Source of the DNA: Haloplanus sp. GDY1
Lineage (GTDB): Archaea > Halobacteriota > Halobacteria > Halobacteriales > Haloferacaceae
Direction of reading: 5' to 3'
NCBI RefSeq assembly: GCF_023703775.1
Contig: NZ_CP098514.1
Coordinates: forward strand, 496,001-560,000
DNA length: 64,000 bases
Shown: piece by piece, positions 42,515-52,629 of the stretch
How positions within the stretch are numbered: position 1 is the first letter of the stretch
How the letters are laid out: every line of letters begins with the position of its first letter
Made by a program: the position numbers and the translations under genes
Notes under the pieces: generated by a model
Seen by the model: the letters and a program-made list of their open reading frames with translations, nothing else
Told to the model about the DNA's origin: nothing
Databases searched by the model: none

Positions 42515-45408
42515 TCGGAATCACCTCCATCGGACGGGGTCCGATGAGCCGCCGGCTCGTCGTCGGCGACCCCCGCGGGCCGCACGTCGACGTTCACGTC
42601 GCTGTTGACGCCGGTCGGCCCCCAGTAGTTCGGGAAGAAGTAGAGGTGCTCGCCCGTGTCCTCGGGGTACTGCACCAGTTGCGTCGGCTTCATGTACATC
42701 GGCACGAGGGAGTTGAAGTTCTCCCGGTCGGGGTACTGGAACTTCTCCCACGCGAAGTACTGGCGAAGCGTCCCCGGTTCCCCCGAGGGGTAGATTTTCG
42801 CCTGCACCTCGACGCTCGCGAGGTCGTTGAACACCTCGACCGTGTCGCCGTCCTCGATGCCGCGCTCGGCGGCGTCTTCGGGGTTGAGGTAGACCACCGG
42901 TTCGCCGCGCTGGAGGCGGAGCATCTTCGGGTCGTCCCGCCACGTCGAGTGGATCGACCACCGGCCGTGGGGCGTGTTGTAGGAGAGGGGGTAGTCGCCG
43001 CCGGTCGACTCCGGCCCCCGCTTGTGGGTCGGGAGTTCCTCGCCGAGTTCGAGGAACCAGTCGTGGTCGATGTAGTACTGCTGGCGGCCGGTGAACGTCG
43101 GCCACGGCTCCTTGTCGTGGACGTACTGCTGCCAGGGGACGTACGCCTCGCCGTCCTCGATGTCCGAGGTCCAGTGGTCGCCGGCCGTCAGCAGGCGCTG
43201 GGGCTGATCGACCGTCTCCTCGAACGTGATCCGCTCGTCAGTGTCGCTCGGGTTGGTCTCCTCCGAGTGGTCGAGGATGAACTCCGCGGCGGCCCGGTCC
43301 TCGACCAGCGCCCCGTCCTCGCCCGTCTCCCAGTCGCGCACGAAGTCGTCGTAGACGGTCGTGAGGTCGATGGTGCGGTCGAACTGCCGGTCCTCGACGG
43401 GGTCGACGTCCCGCTCCCGGGCGCGTTCCTGGATCGTCTCGGCCAGGTCGCGGAAGATGGCCCAGTCCGTCTTCGCCTCGCCCAGCGGCTCCACCGCCGG
43501 GGTGAAGGGGTGGACGTAGGTGTGCATGTCCGTCTCCGAGAGGTCGTACTTCTCGTAGTGGCTGGCCGCCGGCAGGACGATGTCCGAGTACATCGCCGTC
43601 GAGTCCATCCGGAAGTTCACGTCGACCACGAGGTCGAGTTTCGGCCAGAGTTGCTCCTCGACGGCGACGTTGCCCTTGGCCTGGTTGAAGTAGTTGCCCC
43701 GCCAGACGAACAGGGTCGAGGGGTCGGGCCGGAAGCCGTCCTCGCGCTCGCTGGGGTAGACGGGCATCCAGCCCCGGTCGATCGACTCCCGGATCTTCTC
43801 GGCCGTGTCGGGGTCCGTGTTGTCGAGGATGCCCGCGTGGAAGTAGGTCCACAGCGTCGTCGGCACGCCCCGGACGCTCCCGGTCGGGAACGAGAGGACC
43901 TGCCAGCCGTGGAACGTCCAGATCTTCTCCTGGCCGACGTAGTGATCGAGGCCGGTCCCGGGGTCGCCGAGGTTGCCGGTCAGCGTCACGAGCAACTGGA
44001 GCGCCCGGTTGCCCAGGTCGTTGTGGTACCAGTCGTTGACGCCCTTGCCGTGGATGATCTTCGCGGCGTCGGCCTCGGCGAACTCGCGGGCGATCCGCTG
44101 GTAGGTGTCCTCGCCGACCCCCGTCTCCTCGTGGACGGCCGCCGGGGTGTACTTGGACAGTTCGTCCCGCAGGTTGGCCCACACCGAGCGCACCGTGACG
44201 GTGCCGTCGTCAGCCTCGACCGATCGCTCGACCGACAGCCGCGGGTCGAAGTCGAGTTCGATGCTGGCCGAGGGGTCGTGTTGCCCGTCGCGGTCGCCGA
44301 GCGATCCCGGCGCGGGTCGCAGGGTCCCGTCGGCGTCGACCATCACGAACACCTTCCCGGGATCGCTCGCACCGGTCGCCAGCCCCACCTCGTCGGCCCG
44401 CAGGAACTTCCCCGTGTCCTCGCGGACCAGCAGCGGCATGTCCGTCTGCTCTTTCAGGTGGGCCTCGTCGTACAGGTCCTCCTCGACGATGGTGCGCGCC
44501 ATGCCCAGCGCGAGGGCGGTGTCGGTGCCGCCGTCGGGTGCCAGCCACTCGTCGGTGTGGATGGCGGTCTGGGAGTAGTCGGTGAAGATCCCCACCCGCT
44601 TTGCTCCCTCGTAGCCCGCGTCGAGGAAGTACTTCGCGTCCGGGATGCGCGTGACGTTGATGTTCGACCCCCAGGCGACGATGTAGTCGGCGTTGTGCCA
44701 GTCGGCCGACTCGGCGTTGTCCGTCTGGGTCCCCCACGTGATCGGTTGCCCGGGCGGAAGGTCCGAGTACCAGTCGTAGAAGCTGTGGGAGACGCCGCCG
44801 AGCAGGTTGACGAGCCGGCTGCCCGAGGCGAAGGAGACGGGGCTCATGGCGGGGATGGGGGTAAAGCCCGAGATGGCGTCGTAGCGTCCCGCCTGCACCT
44901 CGTCGATGACGTGGTCCGCGATCTCGGTCAGCGCCTCGTCCCAGCTGATCCGCTCCCACTGGCCGGAGCCACGCTCGCCGGTGCGGCGGAGCGGGTGGAG
45001 GACGCGCTGGTCCGCGTTGACGTAGTCGGTGTAACAGGCGCCCTTCTGGCAGCCACGCGGGTTGGGGTCGGGGAGGCTCTCGTCGAAGGTGGGGTAGTCG
45101 CCGGCCTGCTCCTCGCGCCAGACCTGGCCGTCCTTGACGAAGACGTTCCACGAACACGACCCCGTGCAGTTGACGCTGTGGGTGGATCTGGCGACCGAAT
45201 CCCAGTCCCACTCGTCGCGGTAGAGGTCCTCCCAGTCGCGATACGGGTAGTTCCCGATGGGATCGTCGACGGCCTGCAGGCCGCTCATCCCGTCGTCCGC
45301 GAAGGAGAGGCCGGTCGCCCCCAGGAAGGAGGCGACGCCGAGGCCCTTCACGAAGTCACGTCTGCCGATTCCTGTACCGTCCGGGTCGTCGTTCACGTTG
45401 TCACTCAT
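42511..45408 (-). CDS. narG: Respiratory nitrate reductase alpha (molybdopterin) subunit
   Basis: A 965-residue Mo-bis-MGD catalytic subunit. The Tat signal GRRDFVKGLGVASFL (residues 15-29) predicts export, so the active site faces outside as in other haloarchaeal pNar enzymes. The FS0 cluster site has the NarG type: STHSVNCTGSCSWNVF with His then two Cys, and the last Cys in PRGCQKGACY. An Asp likely to ligate Mo lies in the WHNADYIVAWGSNINVTR region. The C-terminal MoCo-binding domain has DTVEVFNDLASVEVQAK. Related chlorate or selenate reductases share this fold, but the NarGH motifs and gene order favour nitrate. Confidence 0.92.
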   Translation of the reverse strand: MSDNVNDDPDGTGIGRRDFVKGLGVASFLGATGLSFADDGMSGLQAVDDPIGNYPYRDWEDLYRDEWDWDSVARSTHSVNCTGSCSWNVFVKDGQVWREEQAGDYPTFDESLPDPNPRGCQKGACYTDYVNADQRVLHPLRRTGERGSGQWERISWDEALTEIADHVIDEVQAGRYDAISGFTPIPAMSPVSFASGSRLVNLLGGVSHSFYDWYSDLPPGQPITWGTQTDNAESADWHNADYIVAWGSNINVTRIPDAKYFLDAGYEGAKRVGIFTDYSQTAIHTDEWLAPDGGTDTALALGMARTIVEEDLYDEAHLKEQTDMPLLVREDTGKFLRADEVGLATGASDPGKVFVMVDADGTLRPAPGSLGDRDGQHDPSASIELDFDPRLSVERSVEADDGTVTVRSVWANLRDELSKYTPAAVHEETGVGEDTYQRIAREFAEADAAKIIHGKGVNDWYHNDLGNRALQLLVTLTGNLGDPGTGLDHYVGQEKIWTFHGWQVLSFPTGSVRGVPTTLWTYFHAGILDNTDPDTAEKIRESIDRGWMPVYPSEREDGFRPDPSTLFVWRGNYFNQAKGNVAVEEQLWPKLDLVVDVNFRMDSTAMYSDIVLPAASHYEKYDLSETDMHTYVHPFTPAVEPLGEAKTDWAIFRDLAETIQERARERDVDPVEDRQFDRTIDLTTVYDDFVRDWETGEDGALVEDRAAAEFILDHSEETNPSDTDERITFEETVDQPQRLLTAGDHWTSDIEDGEAYVPWQQYVHDKEPWPTFTGRQQYYIDHDWFLELGEELPTHKRGPESTGGDYPLSYNTPHGRWSIHSTWRDDPKMLRLQRGEPVVYLNPEDAAERGIEDGDTVEVFNDLASVEVQAKIYPSGEPGTLRQYFAWEKFQYPDRENFNSLVPMYMKPTQLVQYPEDTGEHLYFFPNYWGPTGVNSDVNVDVRPAGVADDEPAAHRTPSDGGDSE

Positions 45409-45598
45409 TGGTTACGAAGGCCGTCGCGGTCGCACAGGCGGCGCCGACGACGGCGAGGGCGAGGCCGACGGGCGTTCCCCCGCCGGCGTCGAGGCCCACG
45501 GCCACGAGGCCGAGGCCGAGCAGTTTGCTCGCCGTGTCCAGCAGGCTGTACCGCCGATCCGAGAGCGACAGGCTGACCGGGGGGTCGGTCTCAGTCAT
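45401..45598 (-). CDS. Small membrane protein between narC and narG (65 aa)
   Basis: From ATG 45598 ([12 protein letters not shown]) the protein has a polar N-terminus and two short hydrophobic segments ([14 protein letters not shown] and [19 protein letters not shown]). It overlaps the cytochrome b gene by eight bases and narG by eight, so it is part of the operon. Its function is unknown; a single-subunit accessory membrane peptide is a reasonable guess. An in-frame ATG three codons upstream (45607) also exists. Confidence 0.6.
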   Translation of the reverse strand: MTETDPPVSLSLSDRRYSLLDTASKLLGLGLVAVGLDAGGGTPVGLALAVVGAACATATAFVTNE

Positions 45599-46979
45599 CG
45601 CTCCCACCTCCCGCCGTCTCGTCGGCGACGTCGTCGTTCGCGGCCGGGTCCGCGCCGTCCCCGTTCCCGTCCCCGCGCAGGAGCAGATACGTGATCCCCG
45701 CGAACAGGGGCGGCACTCCGACCAGCGCCGCCGTCAGAATCGGGTTGACGACGCCCGTCGACGTCCCCAGCACCGCCTCGGCGAGGATGTTGTTCATCCC
45801 CGCGATGGAGGCGATCATGACGAACGCGACGGCGGCGACGCCGACGGCGGTCTGTCGGGGGCGGGCCAGCGGGTCGGCAGTGAAGTGGACGGGATCGGTG
45901 CGGTCGACGAAGGGCCACGCCACGATGGCGGCGAAGACGAGTCCGGGGAGGACGATGCCGCCGAGGAACTCGGTGGAGACGTGGATCGGCCCGACCGAGA
46001 AGGAGAGCCACGTCGGCAGCAGTTTCAGGAAGCCGTACACCCACATCAGGAACCAGTCGGGCATGATGAGTTCCGGCGTGGCCGCGGGGTCGTTCGGGCC
46101 GTACTCCGCGACGTTGTGGACGGGGAGGAGGCCTGCCAGCGCCGACAGGGTGGCGGCGGTCAGGAAGAACACCACCGCCGAGACGGCGGTCTGGTTCGGC
46201 ACCGCGGGCAGGCCGACGATGACGCCGTCGTCGTCACGGTCGACCGTCCGGTCCCCGGCCTCCACGTCGCCGTCCCGGGGCGCCTCCGTGTGTTTCTGGC
46301 GAATCAGGATCGCCATGTGGACGGCGAGGCCGACGGCGATGGCCGACGGGATGACGAGGACGTGGAGGAAGTACAGGCGGGGGATGGTCGCGCTCGTGGG
46401 GAACTGCCCGCCGAAGACGATCTCGCCGAGGAAGTCGCCCACGAGCGGCACCGAGACGGTGAGGTTGTAGCCGATGCTCGTCGCCGTGGCCGCGAACTCG
46501 TCGAAGGGGAGCGCGTAGCCCGTGTAGGCCGCGCCCATCGCCAGCACCGCGAGTCCCGTCCCGACCACCCAGTTGGGTTCGCGGGGGTTGCGGTACGCCC
46601 CCGTGAAGAAGACCCGTAACATGTGCAAGCCGATCGAGGCGACGAAGAGGTGGGCCGCCCAGTGGTGGAGCCGGCGGATGAACATGCCGAAGGGGACGGT
46701 GTAGGTGATGTGCAGCACGGAGACGAACGCCTCGGGCATCTCCTCGCCCTGATACTCCGCGACGCTCCCGTCGTACTCCACGTCCGAGGTCGAGGGCTCG
46801 TAGAAGAACCCGAGGAAGACCCCCGAGAGGACGAGAAAGAGGAAACAGAACAGGGCGACCTCCCCGAGGAGGAAGGAGTCCTCCGCCGGGAACGCCTTCC
46901 CGAGGAACGTCCGACCCCGTTCCAGGTCGAGGCGGGCGTCGAACCAGTCGTACAGGCGCTCGGCGCGGGAGTCGGCCAT
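45591..46979 (-). CDS. narC: Cytochrome b (b6-like) of nitrate reductase cluster
   Basis: A 462-residue cytochrome bc-type b protein. Two pairs of haem-ligand histidines are separated by the expected 13-14 residues: in [20 protein letters not shown] and in [29 protein letters not shown] segment between them and a C-terminal part with [16 protein letters not shown] correspond to the cytochrome b6 and subunit IV regions fused. With the Rieske protein encoded just upstream it should form a quinol-oxidising module that feeds NarGH. The naming follows the narABCGHJ order known from Haloferax mediterranei. Confidence 0.87.
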   Translation of the reverse strand: MADSRAERLYDWFDARLDLERGRTFLGKAFPAEDSFLLGEVALFCFLFLVLSGVFLGFFYEPSTSDVEYDGSVAEYQGEEMPEAFVSVLHITYTVPFGMFIRRLHHWAAHLFVASIGLHMLRVFFTGAYRNPREPNWVVGTGLAVLAMGAAYTGYALPFDEFAATATSIGYNLTVSVPLVGDFLGEIVFGGQFPTSATIPRLYFLHVLVIPSAIAVGLAVHMAILIRQKHTEAPRDGDVEAGDRTVDRDDDGVIVGLPAVPNQTAVSAVVFFLTAATLSALAGLLPVHNVAEYGPNDPAATPELIMPDWFLMWVYGFLKLLPTWLSFSVGPIHVSTEFLGGIVLPGLVFAAIVAWPFVDRTDPVHFTADPLARPRQTAVGVAAVAFVMIASIAGMNNILAEAVLGTSTGVVNPILTAALVGVPPLFAGITYLLLRGDGNGDGADPAANDDVADETAGGGSDD

Positions 46980-46981
46980 CG

Positions 46982-47614
46982 CTACCCACCCCCCGGCCCG
47001 ACGGCGCCCTCGAAGTCGCCCGTCGCGACCAGGTAGCCGTCGCTCGACAGCGTGATCGGGAGCTGTGGGAGCGGTCGCCCCGGCGGGCCGCCGACGACCG
47101 CCGCCCCCGCAGTCGGGTCGAACTTCCCGAAGTGACAGGGACAGACCAGCGTGTCGCCCTCGCGGTCCGACACCATGCATCCGGCGTGGGTACACACCTT
47201 CGAGTAGGCCGCGTAGCCGCTGACGGTGAAGGCAACGTTCGTCCCGTCGCCGTAGGCGCTCTCCGGGTAGCGGACCAGGAGCGTCGGCGCGTCCTCGATG
47301 CCCGGTCGGGGTTCGGGGAAGACCGTGAGCTGTTCGCCCTCGGCCAGTCGATCCTCGGCGATCGGTTCCCCGTCGCCGTCGACGAGGGTGACGCCGTCGG
47401 AGTAGACGGGGCCGCTGTACCCTCGCTCGAACACCTGCGTCAGTCCGGCGAGCGGTGCGGTGAGGCTCGCGACGGCCGTCAGGCCCCCCACCGTCGCGAG
47501 GAGCTTCGCGACGTCGCGCCGCTGGACTTCCATGCGTGCCCGGCGATCCGTGTAGATGCTCGGGCGGGTCGCGTCGCCGCTGCAGGGGCAGTCCCCGCAC
47601 TCGTCGTCGCTCAT
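46982..47614 (-). CDS. narB: Rieske [2Fe-2S] protein of nitrate reductase cluster
   Basis: A 210-residue Rieske protein. The cluster ligands are CTHAGC (about 147) and CPCHFG (about 165), with a [11 protein letters not shown] proline loop after. The N-terminus has a Tat-like [14 protein letters not shown] signal-anchor (about 32-50), preceded by a Cys-containing [11 protein letters not shown] stretch. It lies two bases before the narC start and overlaps the preceding gene by four bases. Expected to oxidise quinol with cytochrome b and pass electrons on to the reductase. Confidence 0.92.
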   Translation of the reverse strand: MSDDECGDCPCSGDATRPSIYTDRRARMEVQRRDVAKLLATVGGLTAVASLTAPLAGLTQVFERGYSGPVYSDGVTLVDGDGEPIAEDRLAEGEQLTVFPEPRPGIEDAPTLLVRYPESAYGDGTNVAFTVSGYAAYSKVCTHAGCMVSDREGDTLVCPCHFGKFDPTAGAAVVGGPPGRPLPQLPITLSSDGYLVATGDFEGAVGPGGG

Positions 47615-48195
47615 CGCTCGTGCCCCCGGTGTTCGGCGACTTCGATGTGGGGCATGAACCACGCGTAGTAGGCGACCGTCGACAGCGCCAGCGACGTGAA
47701 CATGCCCGTGGCGTACAGCCCGAAGTACTGCGTCCGGGCCAGCGTCAGGTACTCGCCGGTGAAAAGCGCCGCGAAGACGATGGCGAGGACGGTCAGCCCG
47801 CCCATCGCGACCAGCCCCTCGATGGCGTCGGAGGCGTCGTGGTACTCGACGATCCAGCGCCGCTCCGTCTCCAGCCACGGCAGCGTGACGGCGCCGCCGT
47901 CCGCCGCCGGACGCGCGTCCGCGTCGTCGGGGGGCCTCACGGCGTCGTTCATGAAGCGATGCACGGCGGTCAGGACGCCGATCAGCCCGAAGAGGGCGAC
48001 CCAGACGATCACGCCGACCTGGCTCGGCGAGAGTTTGTTCGGCGTGTCGACGAAGCCCTGCAGGGGCCGGATGTCGGTGACGCTCTCGTCGATGGCCACC
48101 TCCTCGGACGGCGGTTCGCCGTGGAGCGCGACGAACCACATCGGCAACAGGACCGTGACGATCATCGCGCCGATCAGTAGCGTGTTCCGTCTCAT
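47611..48195 (-). CDS. Membrane protein, first gene of nar operon (NarA-like position)
   Basis: A 194-residue protein with an N-terminal hydrophobic helix (about 7-22), a second at about 60-80 ([16 protein letters not shown]), and two more in 130-180. It contains GYVDTP-like text ([17 protein letters not shown]). Four bases overlap the Rieske gene. Its position matches narA of the haloarchaeal nar operon, whose biochemical role I do not know. It opens the operon, so the promoter should lie in 48196-48418. Confidence 0.62.
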   Translation of the reverse strand: MRRNTLLIGAMIVTVLLPMWFVALHGEPPSEEVAIDESVTDIRPLQGFVDTPNKLSPSQVGVIVWVALFGLIGVLTAVHRFMNDAVRPPDDADARPAADGGAVTLPWLETERRWIVEYHDASDAIEGLVAMGGLTVLAIVFAALFTGEYLTLARTQYFGLYATGMFTSLALSTVAYYAWFMPHIEVAEHRGHER

Positions 48196-48294
48196 GGCTT
48201 GGGAGTCGTTGCGGGTCGGTCCGGACGGACGATCCGCTCGCGATGATCTTCCGACTGTCCGGTGTAAGTGTCACCGAGAGTTCTAATGACGTGG

Positions 48295-48305
48295 GAACGG
48301 CGTTC
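48295..48305. promoter_or_regulatory. Short palindrome GAAC-N3-GTTC upstream of the nar operon
   Basis: GAACGGCGTTC lies 100 nt upstream of the first nar gene and 114 nt upstream of sucC in a divergent 223-nt gap. Haloarchaeal denitrification regulators such as NarO are reported to use a CGAA/TTCG-type inverted repeat; the match here is partial, with a different spacing. It is recorded as a weak operator candidate. Confidence 0.22.
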
Positions 48306-48418
48306 GGGACCACGCTTATGACGGGCCCCCAGACGCCCACGGCGGATGCCCCTCGCGGGTCGCCGCCCCGACCGATACTACTAACTCCCGGTCGCCGGAA
48401 CCTCCGGACGATTCGAGC

Positions 48419-49564
48419 ATGAGACTTCACGAGTATCAGGCGAAGAGCGTCTTCGCCGACGCCGGGATTCCGACACCCGACTCCCGGCTGGCGACGAGCG
48501 TCGACGAGGCAGTCGATGCCGGACGCGACCTGGGGTACCCGGTCGCGGTCAAGGCACAGGTCCACGTCGGCGGGCGCGGCAAGGCCGGCGGCATCGAGAT
48601 CGCGACCGACGAGGCCGGACTCCGCGAGGCCGCCGAGAGCATCCTCGGGATGGACCTCAAGGGCTACCACGTCGACCGCGTCCTGGTCGAGTCGGCCGTC
48701 GACTTCACGAACGAACTCTACCTCGGCGTGACGATGGATCGCGGCGAGGGTGAACCCGTCGCGATGGTCTCCTCCGAGGGCGGCGTCGACATCGAGGAGG
48801 TCGCCGCGGAGACGCCCGAGGCCATCGCCCGCGAGGGGGTCGACCCCGCGTTCGGGATGCACCCCTACCAGGCCCGCAAGGCGGTCTACGAGGCGGGCGT
48901 CCCCCGCGACGTCTCCCGGGCCGTCGCGAGCGTGCTGGAGACGCTGTACGACCTCTGGGAGGCGAACGACGCCAGCGAGGCCGAGATCAACCCGCTGATG
49001 GTGACCGACGGCGGCGACGTCGTCGCCGCGGACGCCGTGATGAACGTCGACGACGACGCCCTCTTCCGGCATCCCGACCTCGCGGACATGGAGGAGGAGT
49101 CCTACACCGACGACCTGGAACGCAAGGCCGGCGAGTACGGCTTCGACTACGTCCGCCTGTCGGGCAACGTGGGCATCATCGGCAACGGCGCGGGCCTCGT
49201 GATGGCGACGCTCGACCTCGTGGACCACTACGGCGGCGAACCGGCGAATTTCCTCGACATCGGCGGCGGCGCCAAGGCCGAACGCGTCGCCAACGCCCTC
49301 GATATGGTCTTCTCGGACCCGAACGTCGACTCCGTCGTCTTCAACATCTTCGGCGGCATCACCCGCGGCGACGAGGTGGCTCGCGGCATCAACGACGCGC
49401 TCTCGCAGTTCGACGAGATTCCCAAGCCCGTCGTCGTCCGCCTCGCCGGCACCAACGCGAGCGAGGGGATGGAGATCCTCGACACCGATCTGGTGCAGGT
49501 CGAGGGGACCCTCGAAGACGCCGTCCAGCGTGCCGTCGCCAACGCCGAGGAGGTGCCCCGATGA
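48419..49564 (+). CDS. sucC: Succinyl-CoA ligase (ADP/GDP-forming) beta subunit
   Basis: A 381-residue ATP-grasp subunit of the TCA-cycle enzyme that interconverts succinyl-CoA and succinate with substrate-level phosphorylation. It opens [20 protein letters not shown], typical of SucC, and has AEINPLMV near 195, [12 protein letters not shown] near 260, and [15 protein letters not shown] near 310. The stop overlaps sucD (ATGA), giving translational coupling between the two subunits. Confidence 0.97.
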   Translation: MRLHEYQAKSVFADAGIPTPDSRLATSVDEAVDAGRDLGYPVAVKAQVHVGGRGKAGGIEIATDEAGLREAAESILGMDLKGYHVDRVLVESAVDFTNELYLGVTMDRGEGEPVAMVSSEGGVDIEEVAAETPEAIAREGVDPAFGMHPYQARKAVYEAGVPRDVSRAVASVLETLYDLWEANDASEAEINPLMVTDGGDVVAADAVMNVDDDALFRHPDLADMEEESYTDDLERKAGEYGFDYVRLSGNVGIIGNGAGLVMATLDLVDHYGGEPANFLDIGGGAKAERVANALDMVFSDPNVDSVVFNIFGGITRGDEVARGINDALSQFDEIPKPVVVRLAGTNASEGMEILDTDLVQVEGTLEDAVQRAVANAEEVPR

Positions 49565-50430
49565 GCGTCCTCGTCGACGAGGACACCCGCGTCGTCGTGC
49601 AGGGCATCACCGGCGGCGAAGGGAAGTTCCACGCCGGCCAGATGATCGAGTACGGCACGAACGTCGTCGCCGGCGCGGTGCCGGGCAAGGGGGGCGAGGA
49701 GGTTCACGGCGTCCCCGTCTACGACACCGTCCACGAGGCGGTGCGCCGCGAGGACGCCGACGCCTCCGTCGTCTTCGTGCCGCCGGCCTTTGCGGCCGAC
49801 GCGCTGTTCGAGGCGCTCGACACCCCGCTCGACCTGGTGGTCGCCATCACCGAGGGCATCCCGACCCAGGACATGGCGACGGTGAACCGCCGCCTGCGCG
49901 ACACCGACACCCACCTCGTCGGGCCGAACTGTCCGGGCGTCATCACGCCGGGCGAGGCGAAACTCGGCATCCTGCCGGGCAACATCTTCGCCTCGGGGAA
50001 GGTCGGCCTCGTCTCCCGGTCGGGCACCCTCACCTACCAGGTCGTCGACAACCTCACGAGCCGAGGCATCGGCCAGACCACCGCCATCGGCATCGGCGGC
50101 GACCCGATCATCGGCACCTCCTTCATCGACGCTCTGGAGCTCTTCGAGGCCGATCCGGAGACCGAAGCGATCGCCATGTGCGGCGAGATCGGTGGCGAGG
50201 ACGAGGAGGCGGCCGCCGAGTACATCGCCACGCAGATGGACACGCCCGTCGCGGCCTTCATCGCTGGGCGGACCGCCCCGCCGGGCAAGCGCATGGGCCA
50301 CGCCGGCGCCATCGTCTCCGGGAGCGGCACCGGCACCGCCGAGAGCAAGATTGAGGCGCTCAACAACGCCGGCGTCCCCGTCGGCGACACGCCCGAGGAA
50401 GTCGCCGACCACATCGAGGGCTACCTGTAG
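49561..50430 (+). CDS. sucD: Succinyl-CoA ligase alpha subunit
   Basis: A 289-residue subunit holding the CoA site and phosphohistidine. N-terminal [23 protein letters not shown] is the CoA-binding Rossmann region; [13 protein letters not shown]-like text ([17 protein letters not shown]) is mid-protein; the active-site His lies in [13 protein letters not shown] near residue 245. Same operon as sucC, overlapping by four bases. Confidence 0.97.
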   Translation: MSVLVDEDTRVVVQGITGGEGKFHAGQMIEYGTNVVAGAVPGKGGEEVHGVPVYDTVHEAVRREDADASVVFVPPAFAADALFEALDTPLDLVVAITEGIPTQDMATVNRRLRDTDTHLVGPNCPGVITPGEAKLGILPGNIFASGKVGLVSRSGTLTYQVVDNLTSRGIGQTTAIGIGGDPIIGTSFIDALELFEADPETEAIAMCGEIGGEDEEAAAEYIATQMDTPVAAFIAGRTAPPGKRMGHAGAIVSGSGTGTAESKIEALNNAGVPVGDTPEEVADHIEGYL

Positions 50431-50471
50431 CCTTTTCCGGCTCGGTCGCCCCGTTCCGGCCGTGACCGTCG

Positions 50472-51308
50472 CTAGTCGTCGGTGGCCTCGTCGGCGACGG
50501 CCTCGGCCGAGTGGTCCACGTCCGGCAGCGTCGACAGCGCCCCGCGGTGGGTGGAGCGGTAGCCGAAGAGGACGTCGTGGCCCTCGTCGGACATGAGGAC
50601 GGGCCAGAACTCCTCGTCGGCCACGATCGGTTCGCCGTCGACGGTGGCGTACCGGTCGCCGGGGCCGACGCGGACGAAGTTCTCGCCGAGGAAGTGATAC
50701 GTCCGTCCCGGTTCCTTGTAGATGGGCTCGGTCACCTCGTAGTAGCCCGGATCGGGCGCCGGCGGCTCGCCGGGGAGGACGCCCGTGCTCCGGAGGAACG
50801 CGAGCAGGCAGTCGTAGGCGTTGTCGACGGCGGCGGCCGACCCCTGGTGGCCCGCCTCCACGTCGAGAAAGCCCGGGAGTTCGACCGACCGGCCGTCGGC
50901 GACGACGGTGAAATCGACCACCTGTTCGACGGGCAGGTGGGCGGCCACCTCCCGCTTGCGCTCGTTCAGGTACGCCACGTTGGCGAAGGGCCGGTCGTAG
51001 GACACCGTCGAGTGGATGCCGAGCGCGGTACACCCCTGCACCTCGGCCATCAGGTCGTGTGCCAGTCGCTCCTCGTACTGGTCGCTCTCGGGGTCGCCCG
51101 GGAGACAGCGGTTGAGGTCCGTGTCGACGTACCGCACGCCCCGGTCGAGGGCACGCTCGTTGGCGACGATCAGCTTGGCCGGGCGGTCGACGTCGGGTTC
51201 GGTGTCGAGGAATCGCTCGATTGCGCGGACGCCACAGGGCTCGTCCCCGTGGATTGCGCCGACGACCGCTACCTCGGGGGTCCCGTCACCGACCGTGTGG
51301 ACCTGCAT
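50472..51308 (-). CDS. Succinylglutamate desuccinylase/aspartoacylase-family zinc deacylase
   Basis: A 278-residue zinc carboxypeptidase-fold enzyme. The metal site appears as AIHGDEPCGVRAI (H and E, about residues 18-30), the RYVDTDLNRCLPG substrate loop (DLNR, about 60) and a later His in ALGIHSTVSYDR (about 98). A C-terminal beta-rich domain (EPIYKEPGRTYHFLGENF) is as in AstE/aspartoacylase proteins. The exact N-acyl amino acid is unknown. Convergent with sucD, so not linked to the TCA genes by operon. Confidence 0.8.
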   Translation of the reverse strand: MQVHTVGDGTPEVAVVGAIHGDEPCGVRAIERFLDTEPDVDRPAKLIVANERALDRGVRYVDTDLNRCLPGDPESDQYEERLAHDLMAEVQGCTALGIHSTVSYDRPFANVAYLNERKREVAAHLPVEQVVDFTVVADGRSVELPGFLDVEAGHQGSAAAVDNAYDCLLAFLRSTGVLPGEPPAPDPGYYEVTEPIYKEPGRTYHFLGENFVRVGPGDRYATVDGEPIVADEEFWPVLMSDEGHDVLFGYRSTHRGALSTLPDVDHSAEAVADEATDD

Positions 51309-51402
51309 GGACGACTCTGGGAGGGCCGGCCCCGAAAACCTGTCCCATCGGGACCGCCGATAACAAGGTTGATACCCGTCGCCGGGGACGGTTCGGCCAA
51401 CG

Positions 51403-52629
51403 ATGACCCGAGCCAGCCGTCGGGGGTCGGACGGGGCGGCCGAGCGGTCGGTCGGACCGTCGTCGCCGCTTCGGGCGGTCGCCCGCCGACTCGCGGCGTC
51501 GGACCGCCCCTCGACCGCCCAGCGGGCGATCCTGGGGTACTACGCCGAGACCGGTCGCTTCGACTACCGCGCGCTCCGGATCAAATCCGCCGTCGACGAC
51601 ACGCTCGACGCCATCCTCGAGGACGTGTACGGCGACGTCGAGGCCGCGGTCGCCGACGAGCTGGGCGTCGACGGGGTCGACTTCGCGTACGAGACGAAGC
51701 TCACGCTGCCGGCGGAGCTGACCCTCGGCTACCTGTACCGGCGGGCCATCGCCCGGTCGGCGCCGGGGTACGACCCCGTCGCGGACGAACCGGCGGGGAT
51801 CCGGGGGCGACTCGGCCTCGTCGACCCCTCGGCCCCCGCCAACCGCGAGGCGCGCGAGTACGTCGAGCGGGCGGAGGAGGCGACGGCGCTCATCGTCCAG
51901 GCGCTGCTCGACGGCGACATGCGCGACGCGATCAACGACGACGAGTTCGAGGACTTCGAGGTGGCGGCCCCCGGGACGACACTCGACCGCCGACGGGTCG
52001 CCGAAATCGCCCAGTCACACCTCCAGGGCGTCGTCGAGGCGGCGTTCGACCGCGCTCCCGACGCGGTGCGGACGGCCTACGACGACGCGGTCGAGCGGTC
52101 CGAGGCCCACCAGGACCGCGACGACCGCTTTCGCGACATGCTGGCCGACGCCCTCGACGGCGACCCGGACGCGGCCGAGCGCATCGAGGCCGAGTACAAG
52201 TTCGCGCCCGTCCCCGAGGACGCCCCGTTCCCGGACGACGAGCGCGACCTGCCCTACCTGCGGACCCAGTACGACCGCGTCGGCGTCATCTACCGGGGGA
52301 TGCTCGACGCCTACCGCGGGGTCGGCTTCGAGATTCCGGACGCGTTCGGCACGTCGATCGTCCTCGCGATCATCGGGGCACAGATCTGGCTCGACGACGT
52401 GGACGACTACCGCGACGACGTGGCCGAAGGACAGCTGACTCCCGTCACCGCCGAGTACGTCCTCGCCGACCGCGACGCGGCGGCGTACGAGAACGTCGTG
52501 TCGATCACGGAGCGATACTTCGAACTGGCGCGCGATCACGCCGAGACGGCGGGCTCACCGCTCAACGGCATCGCTATCGAGTACATCCTCCGGTCGGGTG
52601 AGCCGGAGCGACTGCCGGGAAGCGGGTAG
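51403..52629 (+). CDS. Unknown haloarchaeal protein with an aspartate-rich motif
   Basis: A 408-residue, mostly helical acidic protein I do not recognise. The N-terminus (about 35 residues) is Arg/Ser-rich. Near residue 325 the text IVLAIIGAQIWLDDVDDYRDD contains DDVDDYRDD, which resembles the aspartate-rich motif of class I isoprenoid synthases. The expected first motif (DDxxD in an earlier helix) is not obvious, although several acidic helices occur. A long acidic region lies at about 155-250. No nearby isoprenoid genes support a function. A TATA-like element (GATAACAAG) lies about 40 nt upstream. Confidence 0.55.
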   Translation: MTRASRRGSDGAAERSVGPSSPLRAVARRLAASDRPSTAQRAILGYYAETGRFDYRALRIKSAVDDTLDAILEDVYGDVEAAVADELGVDGVDFAYETKLTLPAELTLGYLYRRAIARSAPGYDPVADEPAGIRGRLGLVDPSAPANREAREYVERAEEATALIVQALLDGDMRDAINDDEFEDFEVAAPGTTLDRRRVAEIAQSHLQGVVEAAFDRAPDAVRTAYDDAVERSEAHQDRDDRFRDMLADALDGDPDAAERIEAEYKFAPVPEDAPFPDDERDLPYLRTQYDRVGVIYRGMLDAYRGVGFEIPDAFGTSIVLAIIGAQIWLDDVDDYRDDVAEGQLTPVTAEYVLADRDAAAYENVVSITERYFELARDHAETAGSPLNGIAIEYILRSGEPERLPGSG

